NCBI GenBank assembly: GCA_039105265.1
Contig: JAPFFF010000018.1
Coordinates: 186,001 to 250,000 of the forward strand
Direction of reading: 5' to 3'
DNA: 64,000 bases
Origin: Tritrichomonas musculus
Lineage: Eukaryota; Parabasalia; Tritrichomonadida; Tritrichomonadidae
In this document: positions 59,735 through 64,000 of the stretch, one piece after another
Layout of the letters: each line of letters begins with the position of its first letter
Position numbering within the stretch: position 1 is the stretch's first letter
Made by a program: the position numbers and the translations under genes
The notes under the pieces: model-generated
What the model was told of the DNA's origin: nothing
Database searches by the model: none
Seen by the model: only the letters and a program-made list of their open reading frames with translations

Positions 59735-61832
59735 CCCTTACAAATTAACTGTCATTTTTTTTTGCGGAATAAACGTACGTAAAATTTTCATTTAAAATTT
59801 TTAAATTTTTTTTTTGAATAAACTCAATTCAAAAAAGAATTGTCATTTACAAAACATATTATTTTTAATTTATAATTAGTAATCCTTTAGATTTTATTAG
59901 AAAGAAATATGCTTTATAAGAAAATCGTATTTTTTATGAAAAAGTGAATATAATCTAATTTTGAAAGAGTGATCGTAAATCATAAAATTCACCCATTTTT
60001 TTATACAAGTTCCTTTGCTCAATTTCTACTTAAATCTTGCTTCTGAAACATCGAGACCAAAATATTATTACAGTTCCTAAGTGTATAGATGATCTCAATT
60101 CGTTGCTAATTCAAATTTGAAAGATTATTCGATGACAATATTTATTTTTTTCGATTCTTTTTAATTTTATGGTTTTTACTAAACATATTCTTTATAATCA
60201 TTCTCTTATTATGCTTTTTATTTGACCTTTTTTGCTTTTTTTAATATTATTCCATAAAGATTGAAAATCGCTATAATTTGATTAATTTGTGCTTCCAATG
60301 TGCGTTTTAGATAATACTTAAGTATAATACTTAAGTATGAATCTTAATTTTATATAATAATCACTCAAAAATTTCAATTTTAGCTTTTTTTAAATAAAAA
60401 AATATAGAAAAAGTCGATGAATAATGAGATTTATATTAAAAAAATGGTATAAATAAATTTAATATTATTTATAATTATATTATAACTATAAATATTGGGA
60501 TTTAATTCGAATTTTTTATTAATAAAAAAATTGCTAACGATTAAAAAAACAAAATTCGTTATAACTTGGGTATTAAATAATATAGGATATAATGATTTAA
60601 ATCCCCAAAGATTTTATCCAAATATTTGTTAAATATAAAGAAAAACCTCATTTACATGTAAAATCAATAATAAACGGTCAAAATTCTGATAAAAAAAAAA
60701 TTATTTCAAAAAAATTCAATGGGAATAAAAAGAATTGTCAGATTTTGAGAGAGAAAGTAAAATTATTTGTGAGAAAATTTTTCAAAAATTTCTTCTTACA
60801 TTTACTCGTACGTTTATTCCGCAAAAAAAAATGACAGTTAATTTGTAAGGGTATTAGATTGAGGAAAAAGGCTAGAATAGTAAAGTAAAGGTGGGAAATA
60901 TTACTTATTGCTGATGTAATAATTAATAAAACTTGCATATTTTAATAAATATTAAAATTATAATAAAATTATTTATTAATAGGCTTCATTTTGATAAATT
61001 AATATAAATGCAGATTTAATGGTAAAGAAATACAAATGTTTTATAAGAAAAATCCTACTTTAATACATTGTTTGATGGAATTTCATGATTATTAATAATT
61101 GAATATGAAAGATTTATTTTATATGAAATTGTTCTCAAAATTGACTCTTGGACGATGATATTTAATTTAAAATTTCTTATTGATGATTGAGAATGTAAAA
61201 TTGAACTATTTTTATCTTTATATAAATGAAATATTTATATTATATATTTTATATATAAACATAAATAAATATCATAATAATATAATTGTCATTGTAATAA
61301 GTTTGTATCGAATAAATTATCCATAAGTAAAATTAATAAAATTCTAAAAAAAAAAAGAAATTATCTCAAATAAATATTTTAATTGAGAGTAATTGAATAG
61401 AAATAAATAATTTATTCAAAATCTTTCATAAAAAATTTAATGATTATTTTTTCTTTCTTATAAAATAAATAAAAATTCATACGATGAATTTCTTTTTTGG
61501 CAGGGTCAATTGGGTTATAATACCATCACTAATCTTTTATTTAAACGATTTCTTAATTTCATATACATATTTATGAAAATCAGATACAGATAACATATAA
61601 TTTCCATTATTTGAACAATAAATGTATTTTTAATAATGCAAATTCATTTAAATATGATTAAAAAATATAAATATTAACAAATATCGAAAAAATGACTATT
61701 AATTAATTATATAAAATCATTTTAATATATTTTTTAACGTACAAAAAAAAACGTCTTCGTTCTCCTTTATTTTAAATGAAAATTTTACGTACGTTTATTC
61801 CGCAAAAAAAAATGACAGTTAATTTGTAAGGG
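59735..61832. mobile_element. TA-flanked inverted-repeat element, about 2.1 kb, with a third internal end
   Basis: The left end CCCTTACAAATTAACTGTCA starts at 59735 after TA (59733-59734). The right end is its reverse complement finishing at 61832 before TA (61833-61834), and matching extends over about 65 bp. A third copy of the right end (about 46 bp, 60806-60851, again followed by TA) lies inside. No transposase frame is present. The structure fits a non-autonomous Tc1/mariner-type element with a nested or partly duplicated end. Confidence 0.65.
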
Positions 61833-61947
61833 TATTATTATTATTATTATTTTAAAAATAAGCCGGTTTTCGATGTTGTATTCATAGGGAAATGAATTTG
61901 CTTTTGTTCTTAGAAGATATTTTGAAAATAAAATGATTTTTCCTTAA

Positions 61948-62277
61948 GGGACCACTATCATATTTTTTGTAAACATTTCAATATTGAAAAAACTCATAGA
62001 AAATAAAATTCAATGGTTATTATTTCGGAAAAAGTTTAAAACTTTAAAATTTCACCATTCCGATCATTTTTGAAAAAATTTTATATCCTTTCAACTTTTA
62101 AATTTGTATTGAAAAAAGGGAATAGGCTTAAAAGAAGAATAGAAATAAATGATATATAATTTATATATTTTATATATACCAAAATATAGCAAAAATACTC
62201 AAAAAATAATTATTTTTAAGTCAATTAATTTTGTGATAACTCATAGAATTTTTAACACAGAATTTGATAGTGGTCCC
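61948..62277. mobile_element. MITE flanked by TTAA, about 0.33 kb
   Basis: TTAAGGGACCACTATCA at 61944-61960 is repeated as its exact reverse complement at 62265-62281. If the target site is TTAA the TIR is GGGACCACTATCA (piggyBac-like). If the target is TA the TIR is AGGGACCACTATCA (Tc1/mariner-like). No coding capacity. Confidence 0.65.
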
Positions 62278-62770
62278 TTAAAAAACAAGCTTTTATTAAA
62301 CCACCTGAAATATATAATAAACATTAGGAAAAAATAAGATTTTGCTTTTTAAAAAATCATTTTTTCATATTACCATCAAGAAATTTGACTTTTTTCTTAG
62401 TATAATTTCAATATATGATCATATTTTTTTGAATTCTATAACTTTTTTTATGTTTTGCAAATTCAATATATCGGTCATATTTGAATGGCTGACGAACTAG
62501 GCTTTTGTGTCCAAACGAGTTTGTATTCAAAAAGTATCCAATGGATACTCATTTTTGTTCGTTATTTTTTGAGAGAATTTGAGGATCCAAAATCGCCAAA
62601 ATGGACACTTTAATTCAATCTTGGATACACCTTTCAATTTTCATTGATTATTTTGAATGTATATTTCGTTTGACCAATTATATCGCTCCAAATTTACATT
62701 GAATTTTATTTCAAATGTTGATCTTCTTGGTCAAAATCATTCTTAGTGAATTTGAAAAGTTTATAATTCA

Positions 62771-62902
62771 TATTTAGGCCTTATTTTTTTTACATCACAA
62801 ATACTATAAACGTCTTTTTAACGTCTTTTTGATAAAATAACGATTTTTTGATTTGTAGTATTAATGAAACTTTTTGAATGCGAATAAATTTTTTTTTATT
62901 TT
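62771..62902 (-). repeat. dispersed repeat, copy 2 (inverted partner at 37727-37852)
   Basis: Nearly identical to the reverse complement of 37727-37852. It carries an additional AACGTCTTTTT unit. It abuts the TA of the MITE at 62904-63057. Confidence 0.75.
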
Positions 62903-62903
62903 A

Positions 62904-63057
62904 AAGTCGGATTCAAAAGGCTTGGGACAAACTTTTTGAAAACGATAAGGTCAAATTTATAAAACTTTTAGGTCAATTTGTCCCAAGCTGAATGATTTTT
63001 TTTCTGAGAAACATTGAAAAAAATTGAATGTTGTCCCAAGCATTTTGAATCCGACTT
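62904..63057. mobile_element. MITE with TA target site, 154 bp
   Basis: AAGTCGGATTCAAAAGGCTT, then GGGACAA, at the left end pairs with TTGTCCCAAGC, ATTTTGAATCCGACTT, at the right end, with TA on both sides (62902-62903 and 63058-63059). The TIRs are about 27 bp and nearly perfect. The interior of about 100 bp has no ORF. Confidence 0.8.
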
Positions 63058-64000
63058 TATATAGGGGTTACAACGATAGGAAAAAAAAGTTATTTTTTTA
63101 CTCTAACCAATTTTAATAATAAATACAAATATTTTTTATAAATATTATTTATGTTATTTCTATAAATTTTTTTTTAAGAAATATCTATAGGCAGTCGAAA
63201 TATCACTTTTTTAATTTCACAAGGTTTGTTTGATTTCTATCATAATTTAAAATATTAATATTTATGGTTTTCTGTTTTTTTTTATACTATACTTTAAATA
63301 TCATTTACTTAAAAAAATAGTTTTTTGCAAATATCAATCATGAAATAGGTGGGCCACTTTTTTTTTGACTTTAAAAAAGTTCTTTTTTTCTTCGAATTTT
63401 AAGAATTATTCAGCAATTTCATAATATATATTTATATAACACATATATGATAGGATGCAGTTGTTAAATTAAGTTTTGAACTAATATTCATCAACTTTTT
63501 TTTTAATACATGATATGCAATATCACAAGTTCAAATGAATTAAAATACATATTTCTATTATTTTATGATATTATCTATGTCATACATCAAGAATGATCTG
63601 GAAACAATATAAAATAATTAATAGATTTCTCTAAAAAGTTAAAATAAAAGGTATTTTTAATTTTCAGAAGTATATAAAAAAATTGAATGTTTTCTTTTTT
63701 GATATTTAGTTTCTTCATCGCCCAGGCTTTTTATTGATATAGTTAGTTATAACATAACTTCAAAGATAAAGGTTAGTTGGAAAAATATATTCAAAAAGTT
63801 GAATTAGTTAACGGAATGATTCAATTTTGGAGCCACTTGGTAAGAAATTATAAACGGTCAAACAATAAATTTGGTATAAATAAAGGTAAATTAAAATCAG
63901 ATATATGTCCTAGAATATTGGACCTTTATTAAAAAATCATAAAAAATTAAAATCAGCTTTTTTTTATTCAATTTTTTCTCAATTTATAAAAATAGCTTTC

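Larger units (their letters stand above)
56199..64000. other. gene-free AT-rich region with small transposable elements
   Basis: Almost 8 kb with no frame that looks like a gene; the longest candidates are short, hydrophobic and of random AT-rich composition. It contains direct repeats (58891/59392), TA-flanked inverted-repeat elements (59735-61832, 61948-62277, 62904-63057) and one copy of a dispersed repeat (62771-62902). Confidence 0.6.

Noticed and set aside
60312-60338. Tandem palindromes ATACTTAAGTAT
   Set aside because: Two adjacent copies of a short self-complementary word; likely replication slippage in AT-rich DNA, with no supporting context.
58560-61770. Shared AAAGGAGAACG and GTACG motifs suggesting outer inverted ends
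   Set aside because: The two motifs occur in different order on the two sides, so they are not collinear inverted repeats.

Overview
The window is very AT-rich eukaryotic nuclear DNA. Most genes are single open frames with ATG starts, and several stops sit inside or just before TAAA-rich sequence. The gene set points to a parabasalid, most likely a Tritrichomonas-like species. The evidence is three BspA-type leucine-rich-repeat proteins, a protein with an IBP39-like Inr-binding (IBD) domain, an ankyrin/kinase-like gene and many TA-flanked Tc1/mariner-type elements. The species is inferred from AT content and families and was not tested by a search.

Left part (1-28 kb): an NAA10-type N-terminal acetyltransferase, a coiled-coil protein, an unrecognised helical protein and a giant 2731-residue BspA-like protein. 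These are followed by another coiled-coil protein, a TA-flanked non-autonomous element beside a tRNA-Thr(TGT) gene, a MAP65/ASE1/PRC1 microtubule bundler, a double PHD-finger protein, a 2413-residue ubiquitin-specific protease and a 470-residue BspA paralogue.

Middle part (27.6-47.7 kb): the CK2 regulatory beta subunit, a small unknown gene, and an ankyrin-coiled-coil-pseudokinase gene whose ankyrin units are separated by homologous non-coding spacers. Next come an IQCH-like IQ-motif protein, a cluster of transposable elements (a MITE, a broken Tc1/mariner copy and a decayed DDE_1/pogo-like relic), a Rab21-like GTPase, a possible VPS9-domain protein on the same strand, and the IBD-domain transcription factor.

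Right part (47.7-64 kb): a 1788-residue secreted or type I membrane BspA protein and a small unknown gene. The last 8 kb contain no convincing gene and hold several inverted-repeat elements with TA (or TTAA) target sites. The known roles are housekeeping (acetylation, CK2, deubiquitination, spindle/axostyle microtubules, endosomal Rab) plus lineage-specific surface, repeat and transcription proteins. No operon-like organisation is expected or seen. The least ordinary features are the ankyrin gene with a repeat-by-repeat exon/spacer structure, the internally duplicated giant BspA protein with a 'GWC...RDIE' module, and the dense set of small TA-flanked elements.
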